Shown here piece by piece: positions 19,397 to 28,883 of a stretch of 64,000 nt of DNA (its first letter is position 1; each line of letters starts with the position of its first letter). Source of the DNA: Thermoplasmata archaeon (GTDB lineage: Archaea; Thermoplasmatota; Thermoplasmata; Lutacidiplasmatales; UBA184); NCBI GenBank assembly GCA_021798195.1, contig JAJZYH010000005.1:1-64000 (forward strand), read 5' to 3'. Below the pieces are notes generated by a model. It did no database searches. It was not told the DNA's origin and was given only the letters and a program-made list of their open reading frames with translations. Made by a program: the position numbers and the translations under genes.

Positions 19397-21169
19397 TCAC
19401 GACGGATCCGGAGGGGGGACGGATGGGGAACCGGAGACCCGGGGCGCTTGACCCATCCGCCGAACGTGACGCCGCATGGCGGACTCCCGTTTCCTCTCCG
19501 CGCGCTGATACCCCTCGTCCCGGGTCCCGGACGCCATGAGCACCACCACCTTCCCCGCGGCGTTCCGGCCCGTGCGTCCGCGGCGCTGGATGGTCCGGAT
19601 CTCCGAGGGGAGCGCCTCGTAGAAGACCACGAGGTCCACGTTGGGGATGTCCAACCCCTCCTCCGCCACGCTGCTCGCCACGAGGACCGGGAAGCGTCCT
19701 TCCCGGAAGTCCTCCACCAGGCGGACCTGCTCCCGCTGCTTCATCCCCTGGTCCTCGGCGTTCCGGGTCGCCTGCCCCACGAACCGACGCGCCGCGATGC
19801 CATGGGCCCGGAGCGTCGCCTGGATGGCCCGGATGGTGTCCCGGAACTGGGCGAAGACGAGGATCCGGGCCTTCGGGTTCGACGCCATCTCCTCCGCCAC
19901 GACGCGGGCCAGTTCCGCCAGCTTGGGATGGGACACGTCCGAACCCCCCTCGAGGATCTTCCGGCCCACGGTGAGAGCCTTCTGGACCGTGGGAAGGGAT
20001 AGGAAGGCCCGGTCCGCCCGACCGGGCCGATCCTTGGTCGCCAGCCGCTTGAGATAGTCGAGGAACGGGGCCACTCCCTGCGTCTCCAGGAGCTCCAGGC
20101 TGTGCTGGAGGTGGATGGCCAGCATGAGACGGTACATGGCGCCGAACTTCCGCCCCATGGGGCCCGGGCGCGCCATGATGGCTCCCCGGGTCTCCACAAG
20201 GTCCTTCACGCCCACGTACGCCAGGGGCTTCTTCCGGAGGAAGCCCATCCGTTGCAGCCGGACGAGCTCCTCGTGGAGGCTTCCCCGGAGCGCCTTGCGG
20301 ACCTCCTCGACCTCCGCGGGCAGCTTCACCCGGACGGTCTCCATGGAGATCGATTGCAGGTACCCCTGGACATCCGGATCGCCCGGGGAGCGGGCCTCCG
20401 CCCGGGTGATCCCCAGGTGGCCCAGCACCTCCCGGATCTTCGCCTCCTGGCCTCCCGGGGAGGCGGTGAGCCCCAGGACGCGGCGTCCTTCCCCCCGCTG
20501 CGTGCGGTAGATGGAGGCGACCTTGACGTAGGCATAGTTCCCCACGGCCCTGTGGGCCTCGTCGAAAATGAGGAGTCCCACGTCCACCAGGGAGTAAGCT
20601 CCGTCCTGGAGGTCGTTGAGCACCACCTGGGGCGTGGCGAACACGAAGTCCGCCGCGTCCCAGTTCCCCTCCCTCCGCGGGGAGGACACGGTCCCCGTGA
20701 AGACGGTCCGGGGAAGGGACCGGAACCACTGGGAGAAGCTTCGGGCGTGCTGCTCCACCAACGGGCGCGTGGGGGCGAGCATCAGGACCTTTCCCTGACG
20801 CGCTCTCCGGCGCTCCGCGGCCACAAGGGCGGCGATCACCGTCTTCCCCAGGCCCGTGGGGAGGACCACCAGCACGTCCTCCGCGAGGGCCGCCCGGGCG
20901 ATGGATAGCTGGAAGGGGTGCGCCCGCAGGGCCCGGGGACGCAACAACGGATGTTGGACGAACCCGTCGGCCGTTGCCTCGAGGAGCTCCCCCTCCGGCA
21001 CGTGGGCCCAAGAGGCATCCTCCGGGTTCTCCGGCGGCCCCCCCTCGCCGGGGTCCCCCCCATCGGTCTGCGAGACGAATTCGTCGAGGGTCCTCTGCGG
21101 TTTGGTGGTGCGGGAGAGGAGGGCAGGGCCGGCCCCGGGGGAACCCTCACTGAGTCTGAGTGTGTCCAT
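19397..21169 (-). CDS. Hef/FANCM-type SF2 helicase lacking a nuclease domain
   Basis: PTGLGKT, DEAH, TASPGG, SVAEEGLDIPNVDLVVFYE, QRRGRTGR motifs; ORF ends after the helicase core. Confidence 0.9.
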   Translation of the reverse strand: MDTLRLSEGSPGAGPALLSRTTKPQRTLDEFVSQTDGGDPGEGGPPENPEDASWAHVPEGELLEATADGFVQHPLLRPRALRAHPFQLSIARAALAEDVLVVLPTGLGKTVIAALVAAERRRARQGKVLMLAPTRPLVEQHARSFSQWFRSLPRTVFTGTVSSPRREGNWDAADFVFATPQVVLNDLQDGAYSLVDVGLLIFDEAHRAVGNYAYVKVASIYRTQRGEGRRVLGLTASPGGQEAKIREVLGHLGITRAEARSPGDPDVQGYLQSISMETVRVKLPAEVEEVRKALRGSLHEELVRLQRMGFLRKKPLAYVGVKDLVETRGAIMARPGPMGRKFGAMYRLMLAIHLQHSLELLETQGVAPFLDYLKRLATKDRPGRADRAFLSLPTVQKALTVGRKILEGGSDVSHPKLAELARVVAEEMASNPKARILVFAQFRDTIRAIQATLRAHGIAARRFVGQATRNAEDQGMKQREQVRLVEDFREGRFPVLVASSVAEEGLDIPNVDLVVFYEALPSEIRTIQRRGRTGRNAAGKVVVLMASGTRDEGYQRAERKRESAMRRHVRRMGQAPRVSGSPSVPPPDPS

Positions 21170-21723
21170 GTAGAGATCTCACCGACAGATGGCCCGGGGG
21201 GAGGGGCCGCCACTTAATTCTCCTTCGCCTTGCGGAGAGCGCGGGCCGCGGCGGTGGACCACGTCGTTCCAGCGAAAATGATGTGGGTACGTCACGTCGG
21301 TCCCTTGGGTCCGGCGTGGGTCCAACACACCTCCGAGGGCTCGCATGTCCACGCTGGATCCGGCCGCTGAGTGTTTGCCCCGGTGGTGCCCCTTCCGGCG
21401 GGTTGCAGAATCCTCCCCGCATGGAACGATGGTCTCGGTCCACTCGCGGAGATCAAGAAGATCGAGGGAGGGCGTGACGGGGCGCGGGAGCTGGGGAGCC
21501 CGGGGATTCGCGGGGGGGTCTCACGGGTGGCGCCCCGGGTCCTTCCAGTCGGTCCTGAATCGGTCGCAGGATGGCCCGTGTTGGTGGGAGGGTCGATCCG
21601 AGGGCGGGATCCGCAATCTCCCGGGCACATGTCGGGCTGCCGATGGGACGCCATGGGCAAGCGAGGAGAACGGTCCGGGGAGATCGGATCGCGGGGAGCC
21701 GTCCCCGGCATTCCGTTGATGGC

Positions 21724-22380
21724 CTACTTCACCTTCTCGTAGTCGATGAGGATGGCGTACAGGAGAGGATAAAGCGGGTCGATGTTCCCCAACAGGTCGA
21801 CATTGTAGGTATCGGCGATCGCCACCCACTTTTCGTGGACCTTGGCGACCTCATTCCCGACCCCATCGCGGATCTTGAAGTTGTGCCGGAGGAGGTTTCC
21901 TTCCGATTGGAGCATCGGTCTCCCATCCGGGGAGACGGCTGTCGCTTGGATCCCTCCCATAAGGCTGCGCTGGACCGTGATGACGACCCGGGAAAAGCCC
22001 GCCCGGTCCACCAGGGTGAAGACGGAGGAGTTTGCGCTGCCTTCCTTCTGGATCATCCCCCACACTGTTCCCTGGGCGTCGATCAGACTATAGCTCATGG
22101 CCATCGATCGGGTCGCCCTCCGCCCGAGGTAGCCCCCTCCTACGGTCGCGACGAGGTCTCCGACGACGGCCGCCCGGATGTTCTGTCCCTTGTTTCCCTT
22201 GACCTCGAAGAGGGGCTGCTTGCCCTCGTCCATCACCGTGTAGCTATGCCCGAGAGAAAGGACCTGGTGACGGACGAGGAAGCTCTTCCTCCCCGCCAAC
22301 CGGAGCGCAGTTTGCAGGTCGATCGGCCCCACCGATCTGCCCGGCGGTGTGAACGCACCCGGGAGCGGGTTCGCGGACAT
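21724..22380 (-). CDS. LURP-one/Tubby C-like family protein
   Basis: LAGRKSFLVRHQVLSLGHSYTVMDEGKQPLFEVKGN...RDGVGNEVAKVHEKW. Confidence 0.7.
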   Translation of the reverse strand: MSANPLPGAFTPPGRSVGPIDLQTALRLAGRKSFLVRHQVLSLGHSYTVMDEGKQPLFEVKGNKGQNIRAAVVGDLVATVGGGYLGRRATRSMAMSYSLIDAQGTVWGMIQKEGSANSSVFTLVDRAGFSRVVITVQRSLMGGIQATAVSPDGRPMLQSEGNLLRHNFKIRDGVGNEVAKVHEKWVAIADTYNVDLLGNIDPLYPLLYAILIDYEKVK

Positions 22381-22736
22381 ATGCAATGGATGGAATGAGT
22401 AGGCTCCCCTCACTTGAAGCCTTGGGTGGGAGGGCTTTGGGCTCCCGAGCGACCCCTGGGACGAAGCCGATGTGGGTTTTGTCCCATGCCCCGAATTTCT
22501 GTCCCATCCTTCAGGTTCGACCAGGGCCGCTCCGGATGGGGGTCGGAATCGGGGAGGCGGAGACCCCGGCAACCCCGCTTCTGGGTCGAGGGGAACCGGT
22601 CCCGGCGGAGGGTGCGGGGAGAGGCCGGGAATCCCCTCCGCGAGGTGCCCCGCACGACCTCCCCTTTGACCGGCAGGGTGGTGCCCCGCAAGGAGAGACG
22701 TGGATCGTACCCGAGAGGCGCAGGGGAGAAGGTCTC

Positions 22737-24038
22737 TCAGCGGCCGATCTCGTTCCGAGGCTCCAACCGTTCCCGACCCCCCATGTAGGGGATGAGGACC
22801 CGGGGGATCCGGACCGTCCCGTCGGGAGCCTGTCCACCCTCCAGGATCACGGCCATCGCCCGCGACGTGGCCACCTCCGTGGAGTTCAAGGTGTGAGGCA
22901 CCCGTTTGCCCGGCTTGCCCGCCTTTCCCATCCGGATGCCCAGGCGCCGGGCCTGGTAGTCCGTGCAATTGGAGCAGCTCACCACCTCCCGGTAGGCCTT
23001 CTGCCGGGGGAACCACGCCTCGATGTCGTACTTCTTCGCCGCCACCACGCCCAGATCCCCGGTGCAGACGTTCACCACGCGGTAGGGGATCTCCAGGGCC
23101 CGGAAGAACTCTTCCGCGTTGGCACGGAGCTCCTCGTGCACCTTGGGGGAATCCTCCGGCGCGCAGAAGACGAACTGCTCCACCTTGCTGAACTGATGGA
23201 CCCGGAAGATGCCCTTCTGATCCACCCCGTGGCCCCCGATCTCCCGCCGGAAGTTCTGGCTGATGCCGGCCAGCCGGATGGGGAGCGAGGTCTCCTCCAG
23301 GATCTTCCCCCGATAGAGCGCCGCGAGAGGGTGCTCGCTGGTGGCGATGAGGTAGAGGTCCTCCCCCTCGACCCGGTACATCACCTTCTCGAAATCGGCG
23401 AGATCGGTCACCCCCTCGTAGGGTTCCCGGCGGAGCATGTACGGGGGGACGACGGGGACGAACCCCTTCTGGACGAGACGGTCCACCGCGAACCTCTGCA
23501 GGGCCAGGTCCAGGAGGGCAAGATCGCCGAGAAGGTAGTAGAACCCCGCACCGCTCACGTCCCGGGCCTGGCCGAACTCCGCCCAACCCATTGCCTCGGC
23601 GAGGTCTCCATGGGAGCGGAGGGGAAACCCGGGCTCCACCGGCTCTCCCCAGCGGGAGACCTCCACGTTTCCCGTGTCGTCGGTGCCGAACGGGACGGAC
23701 GGATCCAGAAGGTTCGGGAGGCGGCGCAGGAGGTCATCTCGGACGCGCGCTGTCTCCTTCTCGCGGAGCTCCAGCGCCTCGATCTGGGCGGGGAGTTCCC
23801 GGGCCTCCCGGGACACCTCCTCGGGAGGGGGTGTCCCGGACTTGTGTGCCCGGGCCAGGGCCTGGGACAGACGGTTGCGCTGGGCCCGGAGGCGATCCGC
23901 CTCCCCGTGCAGCCTCCGCCACTCCGTGTCCACCTCCAGCGCCTGCTTGAGGAGCGCGACGTACGGAGGATGCCGGCGGCGTTCCAGGTTCTCTTCGACG
24001 TGGCGGGGGTCCTGACGGATGAGGTCAATGTCCAGCAT
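22737..24038 (-). CDS. serS: Seryl-tRNA synthetase
   Basis: N-terminal coiled coil; class II motifs (GISQNFRREIGGHGVDQKGIFRVHQFSKVEQF, TLNSTEVATSRAM). Confidence 0.96.
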   Translation of the reverse strand: MLDIDLIRQDPRHVEENLERRRHPPYVALLKQALEVDTEWRRLHGEADRLRAQRNRLSQALARAHKSGTPPPEEVSREARELPAQIEALELREKETARVRDDLLRRLPNLLDPSVPFGTDDTGNVEVSRWGEPVEPGFPLRSHGDLAEAMGWAEFGQARDVSGAGFYYLLGDLALLDLALQRFAVDRLVQKGFVPVVPPYMLRREPYEGVTDLADFEKVMYRVEGEDLYLIATSEHPLAALYRGKILEETSLPIRLAGISQNFRREIGGHGVDQKGIFRVHQFSKVEQFVFCAPEDSPKVHEELRANAEEFFRALEIPYRVVNVCTGDLGVVAAKKYDIEAWFPRQKAYREVVSCSNCTDYQARRLGIRMGKAGKPGKRVPHTLNSTEVATSRAMAVILEGGQAPDGTVRIPRVLIPYMGGRERLEPRNEIGR

Positions 24039-24258
24039 CTGGTTCCGTTCGGCATGGAGGGGGCCCGCTAAATCATTATCTTCGCCGCGAGGGGACCGTG
24101 GCATCCGACGGGGGGCGCCCGAGACGTTGCCGGTGCCTCGCCCCGGCGTGTGCGTCCCCGGAGGCCCGAAGTGCATCCTCCCGGAGGTTCCACAATGGAT
24201 TGGGAAGGGATTGGGAACCGAATCTGGCGGCCGTTCAAGTGCTCGCATCGCCGTGTCC

Positions 24259-26202
24259 ATGCCCGAGACCATGACCGCTGAGGATTCCCCTGAGCCGCCG
24301 ACCCCTACCGAGAACTCCACCGAACCTGTCTCCCGTCGCGGACCCACCCGCCGTCCCGTGGTGGGTGCGCTGGTGGCCCTTGCGGTGGCCCTGGTGCTCG
24401 TCTCCGCGGGACTCGCATACCTTTACGAGGGTGAGGTGAGTTCCGCCCGCGCGCTCTCCGGGACCGACCAGGCCCAATCCGCCCAGCTCTCCGCCCTGGC
24501 GCCGTACGTGGTGGAACAGGCCGCCTTTGCCCACTGGAACGCCGTTGCCGGCCGGTCGGTCCCCACGTCGACCTACCTCTCCAACGCCACCCTCGATTGG
24601 GTGGGGGGACCCCTCGCCGGATCCTACTCGGGCGCCTCTGCGATCGGGACGGTGTGGAGCCACTTTGCGGGCCAGTGGTCATCCCTCGCCGTGGCCGCGT
24701 CGGGCCCCTCGGTCTCCGTGTCTCCCTCCGGCCGGTCGGCCAACGCGTCCGCCACCCTCACCTTCCTCGCCTCCCCGTCGGCGGATCCCCTGGTGGAACA
24801 GGAGCTCGTGGTGAGCTCGACCTTGACATTTGAGAATGTGGCCGGAAACTGGCTCATCCAGAGCGAGGGGTGGACGCTCCTGTCCGCGCGTGCTGTGTCC
24901 GGCCCTCAGGCGATGGTGCAGGCCCAGGCGTACCTGCACTGGGGGGCAATCGCCATCGAGAACCTGAGCCTCCTCGAGCCCCAGTACGTCTCCACGGCGG
25001 TGGTGGTGTGGGAAGGGGGACCCCTGAACGGCACCTATTCCGGTGCCGCGGCCATCCAGGGTCTCTGGACCCGGTTCTTCACCCTGTGGGGGGCCGTCTG
25101 GTTCTACGCGGAGACCCCGGCGACGATCACCGTCGCGGCGAACGATTCGTACGCGGTGGTGACCGCACCGATCCAATTCGTGGTGACCCCCGTGGCCAAT
25201 CCGGGAGACGTGGAAGTGCTCAATGTGACGTTCACCCTGGACTACCAGTACGTCGCCGGTCCGGGATGGCAGATCTCCCGTGAGGTGTTCCAGAACACGG
25301 GCCATACCGTCCTGGTGGATCTCTCCGCCCAGGTGGAGAACGCCGCCTTCCTGCACTGGGACCAGGTGGCCATCGAGAATGCCTCCGCGGTGACATCCCA
25401 GTACGTGCCAACCGCCACCCTCGACTGGGTCGGAGGCTCGCTCAACGGGGTCTACACCGGGTCCGCCCGGATCGACTCGGCCTGGAATCACTTCTTCACG
25501 GCCTGGGGAGCCATCTGGTTCTACACCGAGACGCCGCCATCCGTCGCCGTGGCCGCCAACGGGTCCGCCGCCACGGTGACGGCCCCCGTACAGTTCGTGG
25601 TCACTCCCGCGGCCAACCCGGTGGACTTCGAACTGTTGACCGTCAACGAGACGCTGGGGATGGTCTACGGGGCCGGGGGGACCGGCCCGACCGGTTGGTA
25701 CATCTCCACCGAGACCTTCCAGGTCCGTTCCCTCGTCAACGAGGGAAACCAACCCCAGGTGGTGCTCTCCGACGCCTTCGCGCACTGGAACGACATCGCC
25801 ATCGAGAATTTGAGCCTCCTCGTGGGCCAGTATGCCCCCAACGCCACCTTGAACTGGACCAATGGTCCCATTGCGGGAGTCTACAACTACAGCGAGATCA
25901 TCAATCCCAACTCCTCGACCTCCCACAGCGCCCCCTGGGCCCGGTTCTTCGCGCTCTGGACCGCGGTCTGGTTCTACTCCGAGTCCCCTCCCGTGGTGAC
26001 GATCTCCGCGAGCCAGGGCTACGCCAACGTCTCGGCCACCGTCCAGTTCGTGGTGACCAACAACACCACGGTCCTCTCGGACTACCGGGCCATCAACGTC
26101 ACCTACTACCTGGACTACGTATTCGACCCCGCGGCGGGCGGCTGGCTCATCTACCACGAGTTCTTTGGGAACACCCAGACCGTGGCGCTCAACAAGGTCT
26201 AG
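24259..26202 (+). CDS. Membrane-anchored protein with four tandem NTF2/SnoaL-like repeats
   Basis: N-terminal TM (VVGALVALAVALVLVSAGLAYLY); four repeats of AxxHWxxxAIEN...Y.P.ATLxWxGGxLxGxYxG. Confidence 0.8.
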   Translation: MPETMTAEDSPEPPTPTENSTEPVSRRGPTRRPVVGALVALAVALVLVSAGLAYLYEGEVSSARALSGTDQAQSAQLSALAPYVVEQAAFAHWNAVAGRSVPTSTYLSNATLDWVGGPLAGSYSGASAIGTVWSHFAGQWSSLAVAASGPSVSVSPSGRSANASATLTFLASPSADPLVEQELVVSSTLTFENVAGNWLIQSEGWTLLSARAVSGPQAMVQAQAYLHWGAIAIENLSLLEPQYVSTAVVVWEGGPLNGTYSGAAAIQGLWTRFFTLWGAVWFYAETPATITVAANDSYAVVTAPIQFVVTPVANPGDVEVLNVTFTLDYQYVAGPGWQISREVFQNTGHTVLVDLSAQVENAAFLHWDQVAIENASAVTSQYVPTATLDWVGGSLNGVYTGSARIDSAWNHFFTAWGAIWFYTETPPSVAVAANGSAATVTAPVQFVVTPAANPVDFELLTVNETLGMVYGAGGTGPTGWYISTETFQVRSLVNEGNQPQVVLSDAFAHWNDIAIENLSLLVGQYAPNATLNWTNGPIAGVYNYSEIINPNSSTSHSAPWARFFALWTAVWFYSESPPVVTISASQGYANVSATVQFVVTNNTTVLSDYRAINVTYYLDYVFDPAAGGWLIYHEFFGNTQTVALNKV

Positions 26203-26416
26203 GTGGGGGGCCGGTGGTGGGTCATTGGAGAGAAAGGGGGGTCCCGGACCGGACCCCCCGGGGCCCGCCCCGGTTCCGGCGGAACCCGATGGGCTACCCT
26301 CGGAGCCGAAATCGGCTTGTGGACCCCTCCGGCGAGCTCCCCCGAAGGGAAGCCGACATGATATACGGGCCGGGTCCTGCCTCTCCGACGAGGGACACCG
26401 GGGGCCAGCATCACCC

Positions 26417-26773
26417 ATGCCGCCGGAGGGGGACGGAGCGGGAGACGCGACCCGCCGCGTCCTGCACTGGATGCTGATCGGGACCCGGGGAGGGCCGATG
26501 CGGGCACGAATCCTGGATCTCCTCCGCCAAGAACCCCAGAACGCGCACCGGATCGCACAGCGGCTGGAGGTCCAGTACCGCACGGTCCTCCACCATCTCG
26601 ACGTCCTGGTCCGGAACGGCCTGGTCATACCGGTGGGGGAGGGGTACGGGCGGGAGTATTTCCCCAGCCAGTGGATCGCGGGCCACCCGCAGGAGTTCGA
26701 TGGGCTGCTCCGTCAACTGGGTCCCGGATGGCGACGGGCACCGCGGGGCGAGGGAGGGCCCCCGAGACCGTGA
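26417..26773 (+). CDS. Winged-helix (ArsR-like) transcriptional regulator
   Basis: MRARILDLLRQEPQNAHRIAQRLEVQYRTVLHHLDVLVRNGLV. Confidence 0.85.
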   Translation: MPPEGDGAGDATRRVLHWMLIGTRGGPMRARILDLLRQEPQNAHRIAQRLEVQYRTVLHHLDVLVRNGLVIPVGEGYGREYFPSQWIAGHPQEFDGLLRQLGPGWRRAPRGEGGPPRP

Positions 26774-27057
26774 TCGGGCCCGAATGGTGGATCGACATCG
26801 GACTCGCCGGGGCCGCTTCCGCCGTGGCGCTCGTGGGGGTGGTGAGCTTTCTGCCGGTGGTGCGGTCCACCGCCTCCGCCTTCGCGCGACGGGTGCTGGT
26901 GGCCGCCGCGCTCCTCCTCGGCGCCGGCGTGGCCACGACCCTCGCCTTCCTGGACCTTTCCCGGAGCTACGGGAGCCCGGTGGCCTGGCCCCTCATGGGC
27001 GTGGCGGCGCTCCAGCTCGCGGCCACGGGGGTCCTCACCCTCCTGATCCGCACCTGA
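26728..27057 (+). CDS. Small three-TM membrane protein coupled to the upstream regulator
   Basis: Three hydrophobic helices; 46-nt overlap with the upstream HTH gene. Confidence 0.7.
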   Translation: MATGTAGRGRAPETVIGPEWWIDIGLAGAASAVALVGVVSFLPVVRSTASAFARRVLVAAALLLGAGVATTLAFLDLSRSYGSPVAWPLMGVAALQLAATGVLTLLIRT

Positions 27058-27132
27058 CGGGAAATCCGGCCCAAACCCTTTTTACCGCCGGCCGGGCTCC
27101 CCGAGACCCTCGGAACCTGAGGAGGGTGGACC

Positions 27133-28611
27133 ATGAGCGAATCACACGGTCTGTACATCGATGGAAAGTGGGAGATCCCGCCCGGCGCGAAGACCTTCTC
27201 CACGCACAACCCGGCCACCGGGGACGAACTCGGGACCTTCGTCGCCGCACGGCCCGAGGATGTGGAGCGCGCCGTCGCGGCGGCGCACAAGGCATTCAAG
27301 AGCTGGCGGGAGGTCCCGGCGCCGAAACGGGGGCGGATCCTGCTCCAGGCGGCGGAGATCTACCGGCGGGACAAGGCCTCCCTGGGCCGGACGGTGACCA
27401 TGGAGATGGGGAAGATCCTGCCCGAGGGCCTCGGGGATGTCCAGGAGGCCATCGACTTCATCGAGTATGCGAGCGGGGAAGGCCGCCGCCTCCTGGGGGA
27501 GACGGTCCCCTCGGAGCTCCGGAACAAGGCCTGCCTCACCCTGCGCCAGCCCAAGGGGGTGGTGGCCGCCATCACACCCTGGAACTTTCCCACGGCGATC
27601 CCCAACTGGAAGATCGCCGCCGCCCTCATCTCGGGGAACACGGTGGTCTTCAAACCCGCCTCCAACACGGCCCTCTGCGGGACCCGGGTGGTCCAGGCCT
27701 ACGCGGAGGCCGGGCTCCCCGCCGGGGTGCTCAACCTGGTCACGGGCTCCGGTGGCGTGGTGGGGGACACCCTCGTCTCCGACCCCCGCGTCCGGGCGGT
27801 GAGCTTCACCGGCGGCTCGGACACGGGCCGGGAGGTCTACCTCAAGGGGGCCCAGAAGCTCAAGTACGTCCACCTGGAATTGGGTGGGAAGAACCCGCAG
27901 ATCGTCATGGACGATGCGAACCTGGACCTCGCCCTGGAGGGCGTCCTCTTCGGCGCCTTCGGATCCGCGGGCCAGCGCTGCACGGCCACGAGCCGGCTGA
28001 TCCTGCACCAGGACATCTACGAGGAGTTCCTGGGACGGCTGATCGAGCGGCTCCGCAGGCTCCGCGTGGGAAACCCCCTCGACGAAGGGGTGGAGATGGG
28101 ACCCGTGGCCAGCGCCGAACAGGAGCGGAAGGTGCTGGGATACATCGAGATCGGGAAGAAGGAGGGGGCAGAGCTCCTTCTGGGGGGGACCAAGCTTACC
28201 GGAGCACCCTACGACCGGGGATTCTTCATCGCCCCCACGATCTTCGCCGCCACCCACGGGATGCGGATCACGAAGGAGGAGATCTTCGGACCGGTCCTCT
28301 CGGTGCTCAAGGTGCGCGACTTCGAGGAGGCGGTCCGGGTGGCGAACGACGTGGACTACGGCCTCTCCTCGTCGATCTACACCCGGGACGTGAACCTCTC
28401 CTTCCAGGCCATGGAGCGCCTGGAGGCGGGCATCACCTACATCAATGCCCCCACCATCGGAGCGGAGGTCCAGCTCCCGTTCGGCGGCATCAAGAACACG
28501 GGGAACGGCGGGCGGGAGGCGGGGACCACCGCCATCGACGAGTTCACCGAGATCAAGACGGTCTTCGTGGATTTCTCGAACCGCCTCCAAAAGGCTCAAA
28601 TCGACGCGTGA
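27133..28611 (+). CDS. NAD(P)-dependent aldehyde dehydrogenase
   Basis: TPWNFPTAIPNWKIAAAL, FTGGSDTGR, LELGGKNPQIV, GQRCTA, EEIFGPVL motifs. Confidence 0.95.
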   Translation: MSESHGLYIDGKWEIPPGAKTFSTHNPATGDELGTFVAARPEDVERAVAAAHKAFKSWREVPAPKRGRILLQAAEIYRRDKASLGRTVTMEMGKILPEGLGDVQEAIDFIEYASGEGRRLLGETVPSELRNKACLTLRQPKGVVAAITPWNFPTAIPNWKIAAALISGNTVVFKPASNTALCGTRVVQAYAEAGLPAGVLNLVTGSGGVVGDTLVSDPRVRAVSFTGGSDTGREVYLKGAQKLKYVHLELGGKNPQIVMDDANLDLALEGVLFGAFGSAGQRCTATSRLILHQDIYEEFLGRLIERLRRLRVGNPLDEGVEMGPVASAEQERKVLGYIEIGKKEGAELLLGGTKLTGAPYDRGFFIAPTIFAATHGMRITKEEIFGPVLSVLKVRDFEEAVRVANDVDYGLSSSIYTRDVNLSFQAMERLEAGITYINAPTIGAEVQLPFGGIKNTGNGGREAGTTAIDEFTEIKTVFVDFSNRLQKAQIDA

Positions 28612-28688
28612 CACCTTCGGGGTCCGTCGATGACGCGGCGCGCTGGACGGGGGAGGCGTTCCCCCGACATCCCTGGGGGCCCGGGTCC

Positions 28689-28883
28689 ATGAACGACGAA
28701 CAGCTGGAACGGGAGATCCAGACCATCCGGGGCATCATCCAGGTGCGGCTCCGGCGCTACAATTTCGAGATGCGGGAACTGGACCGGGACCTCAGGGAAC
28801 TGCGGGCCCTGCAGCGGAAGAGGAGACGGGCCGAGATCCCCCTCGCGGATCGGGAGCAAACCGCCCAAGAGTCGAACCCGTGA
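28689..28883 (+). CDS. Small coiled-coil protein
   Basis: MNDEQLEREIQTIRGIIQVRLRRYNFEMRELDRDLRELRALQRKRR; overlaps the next gene start by 4 nt. Confidence 0.55.
   Translation: MNDEQLEREIQTIRGIIQVRLRRYNFEMRELDRDLRELRALQRKRRRAEIPLADREQTAQESNP

Noticed and set aside
22381-22736. Several overlapping ORFs between serS and the LURP-one-like gene
   Set aside because: Competing frames with no motifs; treated as intergenic.
26700-28883. 727-aa plus-strand ORF
   Set aside because: Overlaps the aldehyde dehydrogenase in another frame; only the last 65 codons (28689-28883) look like a real gene.
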